Source: JAZRPG01 sp045649105
GTDB taxonomy: Bacteria; Bacillota; Clostridia; Oscillospirales; JAAYXM01
DNA length: 64,000 nucleotides
Direction of reading: 5' to 3'
Assembly: GCA_045649105.1 (NCBI GenBank)
Contig: JAZRPG010000027.1
Coordinates: forward strand, 117,377-181,376
In this document: piece by piece, positions 17,911 through 26,604 of the stretch
Layout: each line of letters starts with the position of its first letter
Position numbering within the stretch: position 1 is the first letter of the stretch
Program-made: the position numbers and the translations under genes
Notes under the pieces: model-generated
Database searches by the model: none
The model's input: only the letters and a program-made list of their open reading frames with translations
Told to the model about the DNA's origin: nothing

Positions 17911-18377
17911 TGCGTATCGGTCACGGTTATGATGTCCACAGACTTACAGAAGGCCGCAAACTGATTCTCGGCGGCGTTGATATCCCTTATGAAAAGGGGC
18001 TTTTGGGTCACAGTGACGCAGATGTTTTGCTTCATGCTATTGCAGACGCACTGCTTGGTGCTGCCGCACTCGGCGATATCGGGCAACACTTCCCCCCCAA
18101 CGACCCGCAATATCTCAATGCAGACAGCAAAGTTCTGCTGAAAAAGGCATATGCACTTCTGCAGGAGAAAGGATACCATGTACAAAATGTAGATGCAACA
18201 ATTATTGCAGAAAAGCCAAAGCTCTTGCATTTTATAGATAATATGCGAAGAAACATTGCCGATACTCTCGGAATAGATATCAGTTTTGTCAGCGTAAAGG
18301 CGACAACCGAGGAGGGGCTCGGCTTTTCCGGAAGCGGCGACGGAATCGCCGCACACGCAGTTGTTCTTATTGATTAA
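17910..18377 (+). CDS. ispF: 2-C-methyl-D-erythritol 2,4-cyclodiphosphate synthase
   Basis: 155-residue trimeric MEP-pathway enzyme that cyclises CDP-ME 2-phosphate. The zinc and substrate motifs are GHGYDVHRL at the N terminus and GHSDADVLLHA. SVKATTEEGLGFSG is the C-terminal family block. It starts at the last base of ispD. A small hairpin (about 18387-18409) and a larger terminator follow. Confidence 0.96.
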   Translation: MRIGHGYDVHRLTEGRKLILGGVDIPYEKGLLGHSDADVLLHAIADALLGAAALGDIGQHFPPNDPQYLNADSKVLLKKAYALLQEKGYHVQNVDATIIAEKPKLLHFIDNMRRNIADTLGIDISFVSVKATTEEGLGFSGSGDGIAAHAVVLID

Positions 18378-18418
18378 ACACAACATAAAACATCGCTTCG
18401 GCGGTGTTTTTTTGTAAA

Positions 18419-18470
18419 GAAAAAAGTTGCAAGTCCGAGTTATTGATAGGACTTGCAACTTTTTTAATTT
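18419..18470. terminator. Strong terminator after ispDF
   Basis: A 17-bp perfect inverted repeat, AAAAAAGTTGCAAGTCC and its complement, is separated by 12 bases and ends in a T run. A weaker hairpin lies just before it. Confidence 0.85.
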
Positions 18471-18481
18471 GACTGCGTAAT

Positions 18482-19201
18482 ATGATAGATATAAAAGGGA
18501 CGGTGATATGTATTTTAATCTTTTCAACACTTGCAACCTTGCTATCCGGCTGCCTGTATTTTATACTCAGCCTCACATCAGGCTCATTTCCGAAACCGTT
18601 ATCCGAAAAGGAGGAGACGGAATATCTTGAGAAATTCGCCGCCGGCAGTATTGAGGCGCGGAATATTTTAATCGAGCGAAACTTAAGACTTGTCGCACAT
18701 ATTATAAAAAAGTATTACACATCGGCACAGGAACAGGATGATATGATTTCCATAGGCTCTATCGGCCTGATTAAAGCAATAAACACCTTTAAGCCCTGTA
18801 AAGGAACTCGGCTTGCCACATATGCGGCCCGTTGCATTGAAAACGAAATACTGATGTATTTCCGGGCATCAAAAAAGACTTCTGCCGAGGTGTCGCTTTC
18901 AGACTCCATCGATACCGATACTGACGGAAACTCCCTCGCGCTCATGGATGTTATAAGCACAAACGACATACGACTCGACCGCGTCGATAATATGGACACC
19001 GAGCTTGCTCTTCATAAATTAATACACAAATGCCTTGACCCGCGTGAACGCGAAATTATAATAATGCGTTATGGTTTATACGATGTTACACCGAAAACGC
19101 AGCATGAAATTGCCGAAAAGTGCAAAATTTCCCGCTCATATGTAAGTCGCATTGAAAAAAAGGCACTCCAAAAGCTTAAAGCGAGTTTTGAAAACAAATG
19201 A
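18482..19201 (+). CDS. sigK: RNA polymerase sporulation sigma factor SigK (pro-sigma-K)
   Basis: 239-residue late mother-cell sigma factor. A hydrophobic N-terminal pro-segment (about residues 7-30) precedes SGSFPKPLSEKEE, the pattern of pro-sigma-K, which is cleaved at the membrane. Region 2 includes NLRLVAHIIKKY, SIGLIKAINTF and ATYAARCIENEILM. Region 4 ends with ISRSYVSRIEKKALQKL. The gene is continuous, so there is no skin-type excision element here. It converges with queH with only 3 bases between the stops. Its presence indicates sporulation capacity. Confidence 0.93.
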   Translation: MIDIKGTVICILIFSTLATLLSGCLYFILSLTSGSFPKPLSEKEETEYLEKFAAGSIEARNILIERNLRLVAHIIKKYYTSAQEQDDMISIGSIGLIKAINTFKPCKGTRLATYAARCIENEILMYFRASKKTSAEVSLSDSIDTDTDGNSLALMDVISTNDIRLDRVDNMDTELALHKLIHKCLDPREREIIIMRYGLYDVTPKTQHEIAEKCKISRSYVSRIEKKALQKLKASFENK

Positions 19202-19204
19202 AAA

Positions 19205-19810
19205 CTATGTCATTGAAAACTCACAACCGCAATAAATCTGGCGGTATAAATCATACATTTTTGAGAGCTCAATTGAGCGCTTATACCCCTCGCGTTTTTT
19301 AAAATCCGAAATAAGAAATCTGACGCTGTACTTTTTCTCAAGTTCACACCCGATGCTGTTTAAAAGTTCCGCATTCTTATGCGGACTGACAGAGAGCGTG
19401 GTTGTAAAATAATCAAAGCCGCTTTCTTTTGCAAGCTCTGCCGTTTTTTCAAGGCGCAGTCGGAAACATTCTGTACAGCGCTTTCCTCCCTCCTGCTCTG
19501 CCTCATAGCCACGGGAGCGTGTTAAAAACTCCTCATGCGAATATTCGCACTCCATAATATTAACTTTGCCCGAAAACGGCATTTTCGATATTATTTCCCT
19601 TTGCGTTTCCAGCCTTTTAAAATATTCCTCATCAGGATAAATATTAGGGTTAAAAAACAGCACAGTTATATCGAAATACCGAGATAAGTATTCAAGCACA
19701 TAGCTGCTGCACGGTCCGCAACAGCTATGAAGCAGGAGCCTCGGCCGTATATCGCGCGTTTTTATATCCTCAAGCTCTTTATCACAGAGTAACTGAAAAT
19801 TGTTCTTCAT
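19205..19810 (-). CDS. queH: Epoxyqueuosine reductase QueH
   Basis: 201-residue cobalamin-independent reductase for the last step of queuosine tRNA modification (QueH, formerly DUF208). The N-terminal LLHSCCGPCSSYVLEYL motif supplies the paired cysteines, and further Cys positions (KRCTECFRLRL and YCGCEF near the C terminus) fit the iron-sulfur and metal sites. It lies 9 bases downstream of the anti-sigma gene and probably shares its transcript. No other queuosine gene is in the window. Confidence 0.9.
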   Translation of the reverse strand: MKNNFQLLCDKELEDIKTRDIRPRLLLHSCCGPCSSYVLEYLSRYFDITVLFFNPNIYPDEEYFKRLETQREIISKMPFSGKVNIMECEYSHEEFLTRSRGYEAEQEGGKRCTECFRLRLEKTAELAKESGFDYFTTTLSVSPHKNAELLNSIGCELEKKYSVRFLISDFKKREGYKRSIELSKMYDLYRQIYCGCEFSMT

Positions 19811-19819
19811 AATCTTTAC

Positions 19820-20569
19820 CTATTCCGTTATTTCATATTCAGTTCCGCTCTCTGAAAAAACGACAACGGCATTTCCGCTCGCGTTAATATAAAAGCTCAT
19901 TTTCTCAGCAAAGGAGACATCAGTTTCCGCTACGGGCACATTTCTTGCAGATGCATTTGCTCCTTTTTTATTCATGCTTCTATCTACTTTTTCAGCATAG
20001 TCTTTCCCGAGAAAGTCTTCAAGTGTTATATCGGACGCGTCAGAGGTTCTTATATTATAATAAAACATGTCTCTGCCAGATGAATCCCACGACTTATCTA
20101 TTGACACTATAAACGAGACAATATCATCACTTTCATAGCATATGCAATAATCTGCAATAACACTTATATTTTCCGAATTTAACTCGTCTGCCTCATCATA
20201 ACCTTGCCTTGCATTCGCAACTTGTTCTGACAGAGCCTCGTTTATTCTGACATTTACAACGGCGTTAGTATGCGCACTTCGCATTGTCTTTGGCATCACC
20301 GCATCCGGCATGCTTCGGCCATATTTTACATCTGTGTTATTATTGTCGGATAAATTATATAAGGGATTAAAAGTATTAAGCACACCCAAAAGCGCAAACA
20401 CAGCACATGCCGCAACAGAGATTTTACCGATTACAGAGAATCGGCCTGACTTTTTCTTTTTGCGTGTCTCTTCTGTACCTGCTTCTATGGCTTCTCTTAC
20501 AACCTTTTCAAGCTCATCCGGAATCTCTGTGGTATTATATATTTTTTTCGCGTCTGAAAAAGCGTTCAT
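19820..20569 (-). CDS. Putative membrane anti-sigma factor (RsiV-like)
   Basis: 249-residue protein with a cytoplasmic N terminus of about 45 residues, one membrane segment (about 48-68) and an extracytoplasmic C-terminal domain. That domain contains ITLEDFLGKDYAEKVD, resembling the DUF3298 domain of RsiV. It overlaps the ECF sigma gene by 4 bases (ATGA), the usual sigma/anti-sigma coupling. The anti-sigma role is inferred from this arrangement. In Bacillus the RsiV/SigV pair senses lysozyme; whether this one does is not visible. Confidence 0.75.
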   Translation of the reverse strand: MNAFSDAKKIYNTTEIPDELEKVVREAIEAGTEETRKKKKSGRFSVIGKISVAACAVFALLGVLNTFNPLYNLSDNNNTDVKYGRSMPDAVMPKTMRSAHTNAVVNVRINEALSEQVANARQGYDEADELNSENISVIADYCICYESDDIVSFIVSIDKSWDSSGRDMFYYNIRTSDASDITLEDFLGKDYAEKVDRSMNKKGANASARNVPVAETDVSFAEKMSFYINASGNAVVVFSESGTEYEITE

Positions 20570-21066
20570 TCCGCCACCTCCATAACAAACCTTTTAAGCT
20601 TTTTAAGCGCGGTATACAGCCGCGTTTTCACCGTGTTCAGATTTGTGTTTGTCACCTTTGAAATTTCCTCAAGCGACATATCCTCATAAAATCTCAGAAT
20701 AATTACGGTTTTTAGTGTTTCCGGGAGCATATCAATCTTCTTATAAAGCTCCTCGCCCGGCTCAAATGCCTTTTCAATATACACCTGCTCCGGCATTTTT
20801 TCGTCACCGACCGAAATCTCCTTATGATTTTTCCTGATATGGGAACATGCCTCATTCACAAGAACGCGGTAAAACCACGAATTTATGCTGCTTTCATCGC
20901 GTATGGTGTCATGCTTTTCAAGCGCCTTTAATATTGCATTCTGAACGATGTCAAGTGCAGCCTCGCGTTCATGAGCATAGCTGTATGCAAGCCGGTAAAA
21001 CTTCTCCCGGTTTTTCAATATGTATTCCGTTATTTTATCATACACATTACCGTTCAACTGCCCCAC
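20566..21066 (-). CDS. ECF-type RNA polymerase sigma factor
   Basis: 166-residue extracytoplasmic-function sigma factor. Region 2 covers about residues 18-85 (REKFYRLAYSYAHERE and SWFYRVLVNEACSHIRKN). Region 4 is about 105-160 (LKTVIILRFYEDMSLEEIS and NTVKTRLYTALKKLK). It is first in a sigma/anti-sigma/queH transcript. Its closest textbook relative by arrangement is SigV. A terminator-like hairpin lies in its leader at 21117-21153. Confidence 0.9.
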   Translation of the reverse strand: MGQLNGNVYDKITEYILKNREKFYRLAYSYAHEREAALDIVQNAILKALEKHDTIRDESSINSWFYRVLVNEACSHIRKNHKEISVGDEKMPEQVYIEKAFEPGEELYKKIDMLPETLKTVIILRFYEDMSLEEISKVTNTNLNTVKTRLYTALKKLKRFVMEVAE

Positions 21067-21116
21067 TCCTCTGCGCTGTAATAACGCGCCTTATAATTTA
21101 AGACATTTTACATTTC

Positions 21117-21153
21117 TAAAAAGTTTGGACAGAGAAAAACCCCTGTCCAAACT
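21117..21153 (-). promoter_or_regulatory. Terminator-like hairpin in the leader of the ECF sigma operon
   Basis: Perfect 11-bp arms (AGTTTGGACAG with its complement) at 21122-21132 and 21143-21153. On the minus strand the stem is followed by TTTTTAG, then 50 bases to the sigma start at 21066. It could be an attenuator or a terminator for antisense transcription. Confidence 0.5.
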
Positions 21154-21270
21154 ATAATATTGCCTGCCGGATTTCCGTTCTGAATTTAATTAAAACTTGT
21201 AAAAAAAAGTATCTTATAGTATTATAAATACTGACTAAATTTATAATAAATCAATCCGGAGGGTTTGTCA

Positions 21271-21687
21271 ATGAGAATTGTAGGAATAGACTATGGTGAC
21301 AGGCGTATTGGCGTGTCTTTTTCGGATATAAGCGGAACTCTTGCCGGAGAGAGCTTCACTATAAATGTGACAAACCCGGAGCGCAGTATTAACGAGCTTT
21401 GTGACGCAATTATATCCCGCGGCGTCGACGAAATAGTACTTGGATACCCAAAGCACATGAATGCTGACATCGGCGACCGTGCAAAAAAAAGCGAGGAGAT
21501 TGCCGAAATATTGCGCGCACGCACAAACCTTCCTGTAATTTTATGGGACGAGAGATGCACTACAATTGATGCACACCGCATTCTGTCCGCAACGGGAAAT
21601 CACGGCAAAAAGCGCCGTGCAATGGTCGATTCCGTTGCTGCGGCGCTTATATTGCAAAACTATCTCGACTATAAGTCAAACAAATAA
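21271..21687 (+). CDS. ruvX: Pre-16S rRNA nuclease / Holliday junction resolvase-like YqgF
   Basis: 138-residue RNase H-fold protein of the YqgF family, which processes the 5' end of 16S rRNA. The fold is marked by GIDYGDRRIGVSFSD at the N terminus and LWDERCTTIDA near residue 95, which supply the acidic active-site residues. ATG at 21271 has GGAGGG 7 bases upstream. It converges with the DUF4830 gene, with 3 bases between stops. Confidence 0.92.
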   Translation: MRIVGIDYGDRRIGVSFSDISGTLAGESFTINVTNPERSINELCDAIISRGVDEIVLGYPKHMNADIGDRAKKSEEIAEILRARTNLPVILWDERCTTIDAHRILSATGNHGKKRRAMVDSVAAALILQNYLDYKSNK

Positions 21688-21690
21688 AGT

Positions 21691-22230
21691 CTATTTCTGC
21701 GTTTCCTGCTCTGCACTGTCGGATTCAGCGGCACTCTCTTTCTCCGTATTTTCGGAAAGTCCGTGCATAAACCCGCCGAGCTTAGGTGAGCATATATCTC
21801 CACCTATGAGTTTGTTCCGATAAACAATTATATTCGCGACTACGCCCTCCTCTTTGCTCGGGTGATTTGTCACTTTGTATGTATATCTCATAGCACGCTT
21901 TCCGCAGTACTTCTGCAGGTCAAGCCCCTGTTTCTTCTGAATATCGTTATATTCGTTATATACCCCGTCAAATTCATCAGGTATTCTGACTTCAATAAAT
22001 TCGAGCGGCTCTCTGTCGACAGTCCAGCCATATCCCTCAAGCATCGCAACTCTGTCATCATTTGTTTTCAGCTTCTTTTCTTCAATCCGGATAACCTGTT
22101 CATACGGTTTCGTGCTGTCGTCCGCCTGCATATTACGCACGCCGACAATAGTCGCACATACTATTACGCCAAGTGCGAGAAAGCACGTAACAACCTTCCT
22201 TTTTGTGAGCTTAGCAGTAAAAACTACCAT
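21691..22230 (-). CDS. DUF4830 domain protein, membrane anchored
   Basis: 179-residue protein with a short basic cytoplasmic N terminus, one membrane segment (about 12-31) and an extracytoplasmic domain. GYGWTVDREPLEFIEVRIP, YNDIQKKQGLDL and KLIGGDICSP fit the DUF4830 family as I recall it. The tail (about 155-179) is acidic and low in complexity. The function is unknown. It is a single gene, convergent with ruvX. Confidence 0.65.
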   Translation of the reverse strand: MVVFTAKLTKRKVVTCFLALGVIVCATIVGVRNMQADDSTKPYEQVIRIEEKKLKTNDDRVAMLEGYGWTVDREPLEFIEVRIPDEFDGVYNEYNDIQKKQGLDLQKYCGKRAMRYTYKVTNHPSKEEGVVANIIVYRNKLIGGDICSPKLGGFMHGLSENTEKESAAESDSAEQETQK

Positions 22231-22385
22231 AATGCATATTCCCCTTCCGAAACTTGTATATAATATGTCTATTCCGTCTCAGATGTAATTATGACAAGAC
22301 TGTAAATTGAAGCGGTTTTTATTGACGCATTGCGGTTTTTATGGTATTATTATATATTAATGCAGAATAAAGGAAATTTGATAAT

Positions 22386-23249
22386 ATGTGGATTACAAAA
22401 GGCTTTAACGACTACAGCTTAATAGACTGCGGAGATGGCGAAAAGCTTGAGCGCTGGGGCGATTATTTTCTTGTTCGTCCAGAGCCGCAGGCAATATGGT
22501 CCTCCGAGCGAAAAAACCCTCGTTGGGAGAAATACGACGCATTGTACTCCCGCTCAAAGAGTGGCGGCGGAAGCTGGAACAACAGGTCACTCCCACCGTC
22601 CTGGAAAATTTCCTACAAGTCGCTTACATTCAACATTAAACCAATGAATTTTAAGCACACCGGAATTTTCCCCGAACAGGCATCAAACTGGGATTTCATA
22701 GAAAAAACGATTGCTTCTGCGGGGCGTCCGATTAATGTACTCAACCTTTTTGCATATACCGGCGCCGCTACAATAGCTGCAGCAAAGGCAGGTGCATCTG
22801 TTTGCCATGTTGATGCTGCAAAGGGCATGGTCGCCTGGGCGCGTGAGAACGCAGCCTCCTCGGGACTTTCCGATGCACCTATTCGCTGGATTGTAGATGA
22901 CTGCTCAAAGTTTGTCGAGCGCGAGATACGCCGAGGCCGCAGGTATGATGCAATCATTATGGATCCCCCGTCATACGGACGCGGACCTACAGGCGAAATA
23001 TGGAAACTTGAGGAAAATCTTTTTGATTTTGTCAAGCTCTGCAGCGGTGTGCTGTCCGACGCCCCTCTGTTTGTGCTTATAAGCTCCTATACAACAGGAC
23101 TTGCACCCTCTGTTTTGAAATATATATCAGACATGATTTTTGTGAAGCGCTTTGGCGGCAAAAGCGAATGCGACGAGCTCGGGCTTCCGGTCCTCGAAAG
23201 CGGACTTTGCCTGCCTGCCGGAAGCGCATTAAGATGGACATGCATTTGA
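22386..23249 (+). CDS. SAM-dependent methyltransferase, RlmI/RlmK-like
   Basis: 287-residue class I methyltransferase. Motif I is VLNLFAYTGAATIAAAKAGA (about 117-136), and the catalytic-type motif IV is MDPPSYGRG (about 195-203), the pattern of RNA cytosine and guanine methyltransferases in the RlmI/RlmL branch. The N-terminal 80 residues lack a clear PUA domain. The target RNA is not known. It lies 21 bases upstream of ecfA1 and probably belongs to the same transcript. Confidence 0.82.
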   Translation: MWITKGFNDYSLIDCGDGEKLERWGDYFLVRPEPQAIWSSERKNPRWEKYDALYSRSKSGGGSWNNRSLPPSWKISYKSLTFNIKPMNFKHTGIFPEQASNWDFIEKTIASAGRPINVLNLFAYTGAATIAAAKAGASVCHVDAAKGMVAWARENAASSGLSDAPIRWIVDDCSKFVEREIRRGRRYDAIIMDPPSYGRGPTGEIWKLEENLFDFVKLCSGVLSDAPLFVLISSYTTGLAPSVLKYISDMIFVKRFGGKSECDELGLPVLESGLCLPAGSALRWTCI

Positions 23250-23270
23250 CAATAAAAGGACTTTTTTAAG

Positions 23271-24116
23271 ATGAACAATATTATCAAGACACAGGATTTG
23301 ACTTTCAGGTATAATATTGACGGTGACACTCCGAAAGTTGCTCTTTCCGAGGTGAATATCGATGTTCGCACGGGCGAATATCTCGTTATCCTCGGTCATA
23401 ACGGCTCAGGAAAATCCTCACTTGCAAAACACTTTAACGGTGTTCTTCTTCCCTGCGGCGGTACAGTATATGTCGACGGTATGGATACTTCTGACGAGGC
23501 TCTGCTGTACGAAATACGGCGAACCTGCGGCATGGTTTTCCAAAACCCTGACAACCAGATTGTAGCCACGATAACTGAGGAAGATGTCGCATTCGGCCCC
23601 GAAAATCTCGGAATCCCACGCGAGGAAATACGGCTGCGCGTTGATGACGCTCTTAAAACTGTCGGAATGTATGATCTCCGCAAACAGGCACCTCATCTTT
23701 TGTCCGGCGGCCAGAAGCAGCGGATTGCCATTGCCGGAGTTATCGCAATGCGGCCAAAATGCATAGTCCTCGATGAGCCGACATCCATGCTTGACCCTAT
23801 CGGCCGGCGAGATGTTCTCTCAATACTTGATGACCTTAATAAAAAACACGGTATCACCGTAATTTTAATTACGCATCATATGGACGAGGCAATAAATGCC
23901 GACCGCGTAATTGTTATGGACAGCGGAAATATTGTTATGGAGGGCACACCGGGAGAAGTATTCACGCAAGTCGAATACCTTTACAGCTATGGACTTGCCG
24001 TTCCTCAAACCGTTGAACTCCTATATACCCTCAATAAGCACGGCTATAACCTCCCGCTCGACAAACTCACGACAGATGAATGCGCAGACGCAATCATCGC
24101 TGCAATCCAGAAATAA
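23271..24116 (+). CDS. ecfA1: Energy-coupling factor transporter ATPase EcfA1
   Basis: 281-residue ABC ATPase of the ECF vitamin importer. Walker A is GHNGSGKSS (about 43-51), the signature is LSGGQKQRIAIAG, Walker B is CIVLDEPTS, and the switch His lies in LITHHMDEA. It pairs with EcfA2 and the membrane protein EcfT, encoded next, to power exchangeable substrate-binding S components. RibU at 39319 is one possible S partner. Confidence 0.94.
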   Translation: MNNIIKTQDLTFRYNIDGDTPKVALSEVNIDVRTGEYLVILGHNGSGKSSLAKHFNGVLLPCGGTVYVDGMDTSDEALLYEIRRTCGMVFQNPDNQIVATITEEDVAFGPENLGIPREEIRLRVDDALKTVGMYDLRKQAPHLLSGGQKQRIAIAGVIAMRPKCIVLDEPTSMLDPIGRRDVLSILDDLNKKHGITVILITHHMDEAINADRVIVMDSGNIVMEGTPGEVFTQVEYLYSYGLAVPQTVELLYTLNKHGYNLPLDKLTTDECADAIIAAIQK

Positions 24117-24135
24117 CTTGGAGGTATCCATACAG

Positions 24136-24999
24136 GTGAATGCTATTATCAGCGTGCGCGGGCTTTCTCACACCTACAGTCCAAAAACTCCGTTTGAATG
24201 CTCTGCAATAAGCGATATAAATCTTGATATATACGGCGGTGAAACTCTCGGCATTATCGGTCACACAGGTTCGGGAAAGTCAACTCTTATCTCCCACCTC
24301 AACGGACTTATTAGGCCCACAGCCGGCACTATAACATACAATGGCGAGGATATATTCAAATCCAAAGAATTTACGCGCGACATCAGATTTAACATCGGGC
24401 TTGTTCTTCAATATCCGGAATATCAGCTGTTTGAAGAAACGGTCTATAAAGATATTGCATTCGGCCCGACTAATATGGGCTTATCCCCTGTCGAAATTAA
24501 AAGCCGCGTTTTAGAAGCGGCAAGCTTTGTTGGCATTGACGAGGAGGTTCTTAACCTGTCTCCGTTTGAACTATCCGGCGGTCAGAAGCGGCGAGTTGCC
24601 ATTGCCGGAGTTATTGCCATGCGCCCCAAAGTACTTATTTTAGACGAGCCTACAGCAGGGCTTGACCCTTTAGGCCGCGACAACATACTCTCTCAGATAC
24701 ACGACTACAGAGAGCGCACAGGCGCGGCAATAGTCATCGTCACGCACAGCATGGACGATATTGCCTGCGTAGCGGACAGACTTGCAGTTATGAGCGGCGG
24801 TCGCCTAATCCTTACCGGCACTGCGGCTGAGGTTTTTTCGCATACAGATGAACTCATCGGAGCAGGTCTTGATATCCCCCAAATTGCACATATTGCAAAT
24901 GCTCTGAGAGAGCGCGGGCTTGACCTTCCGCCTTCAATATATACTGTCCGGCAAGCGACTGATGCCATTTTACATCTCGGAGGTGGCGCACATGCTTAA
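24136..24999 (+). CDS. ecfA2: Energy-coupling factor transporter ATPase EcfA2
   Basis: 287-residue second ATPase of the ECF module. Walker A is GHTGSGKST, the signature is LSGGQKRRVAIAG, Walker B is LILDEPTAG, and the switch His is in VTHSMDD. I start at GTG 24136, where homology to other EcfA2 proteins begins (IISVRGLSHTYSP). GGAGG is 11 bases upstream, somewhat far. A longer in-frame extension to 23911 would overlap ecfA1 by 200 bases and is rejected. The gene overlaps ecfT by 8 bases. Confidence 0.93.
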   Translation: MNAIISVRGLSHTYSPKTPFECSAISDINLDIYGGETLGIIGHTGSGKSTLISHLNGLIRPTAGTITYNGEDIFKSKEFTRDIRFNIGLVLQYPEYQLFEETVYKDIAFGPTNMGLSPVEIKSRVLEAASFVGIDEEVLNLSPFELSGGQKRRVAIAGVIAMRPKVLILDEPTAGLDPLGRDNILSQIHDYRERTGAAIVIVTHSMDDIACVADRLAVMSGGRLILTGTAAEVFSHTDELIGAGLDIPQIAHIANALRERGLDLPPSIYTVRQATDAILHLGGGAHA

Positions 25000-25816
25000 G
25001 GATATAACACTGGGACAGTTTTTCCCGGGCAACAGCATCGTCCACAGACTTGACCCGCGTACAAAGCTTATTTTGACGGTGTTTTTTATCACTGTGCTTT
25101 TTATATGCCGCGGTTTTATACCGTATGCAATTATGTCTCTGTTTCTGTTTGCAGTTATAGCTGTAACGGGGATAAATATCGGCTTGATTTTTAAAAGCAT
25201 ACGGCCTATACTTATTCTTCTTGTTTTTACGGCAGTGCTGAATGTATTTTATACCGGCAGCGGCTCAGAGTTATACAGGCTGGGGCCTTTCGTAATTACA
25301 ACAGGCGGACTTTATACCGCAGCTTTCATGGTTGCAAGAATAGTCCTGCTTGTCACGGGGACATTTGTTATTCTCACATATACAACATCTCCGATTGTGC
25401 TCACAGACGGGCTTGAATCGCTCTTAAACCCGCTTAAGAAACTGAAATTCCCCGTTCATGAGCTCTCTATGATGATGTCCATAGCATTGCGGTTTATCCC
25501 TACACTTATAGAAGAAACCGATAAAATAATGTCTGCACAAAAGTCACGCGGTGCAAGTTTTGACACCGGAAGCTTTATAGCTCGCGCAAAGGCATTAATC
25601 CCGGTCCTTGTCCCCTTATTTATAAGTGCTTTCCGCCGTGCAGAGGACTTGGCTCTTGCCATGGAATGCAGATGCTATCGCGGCGGTGAGGGCCGCGTAC
25701 GGCTTAATGTCTTAAAGTTTTCGAGGCTTGACGCATATGTAATGAGCGCATCTGTAATTATTTTTGCAATATGCATTTTTATATCATACACCGTAACATG
25801 GGGTGCTCCGATATGA
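24992..25816 (+). CDS. ecfT: Energy-coupling factor transporter membrane protein EcfT
   Basis: 274-residue membrane scaffold with several hydrophobic segments, joining EcfA1/EcfA2 to S components. The two Ala-Arg-Gly-type coupling motifs appear as AQKSRGAS and AMECRCYRGG; the second is a diverged form. The family N terminus, FFPGNSIVHRLDPRTKL, is present. ATG at 24992 follows GGAGGTGG. It overlaps ecfA2 by 8 bases and truA by 4 (ATGA). Confidence 0.94.
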   Translation: MLKDITLGQFFPGNSIVHRLDPRTKLILTVFFITVLFICRGFIPYAIMSLFLFAVIAVTGINIGLIFKSIRPILILLVFTAVLNVFYTGSGSELYRLGPFVITTGGLYTAAFMVARIVLLVTGTFVILTYTTSPIVLTDGLESLLNPLKKLKFPVHELSMMMSIALRFIPTLIEETDKIMSAQKSRGASFDTGSFIARAKALIPVLVPLFISAFRRAEDLALAMECRCYRGGEGRVRLNVLKFSRLDAYVMSASVIIFAICIFISYTVTWGAPI

Positions 25817-26604
25817 GCAGGAATATTGCTGTAGTAATGTCATATAACGGCGAGGGCTATCACGGCTGGCAGATACAAAAAAACGCAGTTTCAGTTCAGG
25901 AAACGCTCACAAAAGCAGCCTCATCACTTTTTGCAAGCCCTGCCAAAGTTATCGGCTGCGGACGCACTGATACAGGCGTTTCTGCAAGCAGTTATGTGGC
26001 AAGCATCTGCACAGAGTCAGAATTCCCTGATGAAAAGATTCCGAAGGCTCTTAATGCCCTTCTCCCAAATGACATTGCCGTATATGCGGCAAAAAGCGTC
26101 GATAATTCTTTTCACCCTGTTTTTTCCTGCTTAAAAAAAGAATATACATACTATATTCATACTTCAAAAATCCGTAATCCTTTTTACGAGAACAGAATCC
26201 TGCACTACCCTCATACGCTCGATACGGAAAAACTCCGCATTGCTGCAAAGCACTTTGTCGGGACGCATGATTTTGCATCTATGCGAACACTGGGCACTGA
26301 TGTAAAATCAACAGTACGGTCAGTTTTCTGCTGTGATGTGACTGAGGAAGCTGACATTGTCTCAATCCGCATCTGTGCTGACGGTTTTTTATACAACATG
26401 GCAAGAACCATTGTAGGAACATTGCTGCTGGCAGGGTCGGGTAAAATTTCTCCTGATTCCATCCCTGATATTTTAGAAAGCCGCGACCGCAGCCGTGCCG
26501 GAGCGACAGCTCCCGCCTGTGGTCTGTATATGACAGATGTTACTTACCCCGATTGCTTCGGAATACCGAAATGCCGCACTGGAGGAATGTTTAATGTCCG
26601 CTAA
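25813..26604 (+). CDS. truA: tRNA pseudouridine(38-40) synthase
   Basis: 263-residue pseudouridine synthase for the anticodon arm of tRNAs. The catalytic Asp sits in GCGRTDTGVSA, followed by FHPVFSCLKKEYTYYI and a C-terminal block with NMARTIVGTLLLAG. The start ATG overlaps the ecfT stop as ATGA. The ecfA-ecfT-truA order is standard in Firmicutes. In Bacillus rplM-rpsI follow directly, but here they are 31 kb away. Confidence 0.95.
   Translation: MSRNIAVVMSYNGEGYHGWQIQKNAVSVQETLTKAASSLFASPAKVIGCGRTDTGVSASSYVASICTESEFPDEKIPKALNALLPNDIAVYAAKSVDNSFHPVFSCLKKEYTYYIHTSKIRNPFYENRILHYPHTLDTEKLRIAAKHFVGTHDFASMRTLGTDVKSTVRSVFCCDVTEEADIVSIRICADGFLYNMARTIVGTLLLAGSGKISPDSIPDILESRDRSRAGATAPACGLYMTDVTYPDCFGIPKCRTGGMFNVR

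Noticed and set aside
18387..18409. Small hairpin after ispF as a separate regulatory RNA
   Set aside because: It looks like a weak first terminator in front of the stronger one at 18419-18470.
17907..18536. 209-codon minus-strand frame across ispF and the sigK start
   Set aside because: It overlaps two clear genes and their terminator, and its product has no family features.
23911..24135. N-terminal extension of EcfA2
   Set aside because: It lies inside ecfA1 and has no similarity to ABC ATPases; the family start is at 24136.
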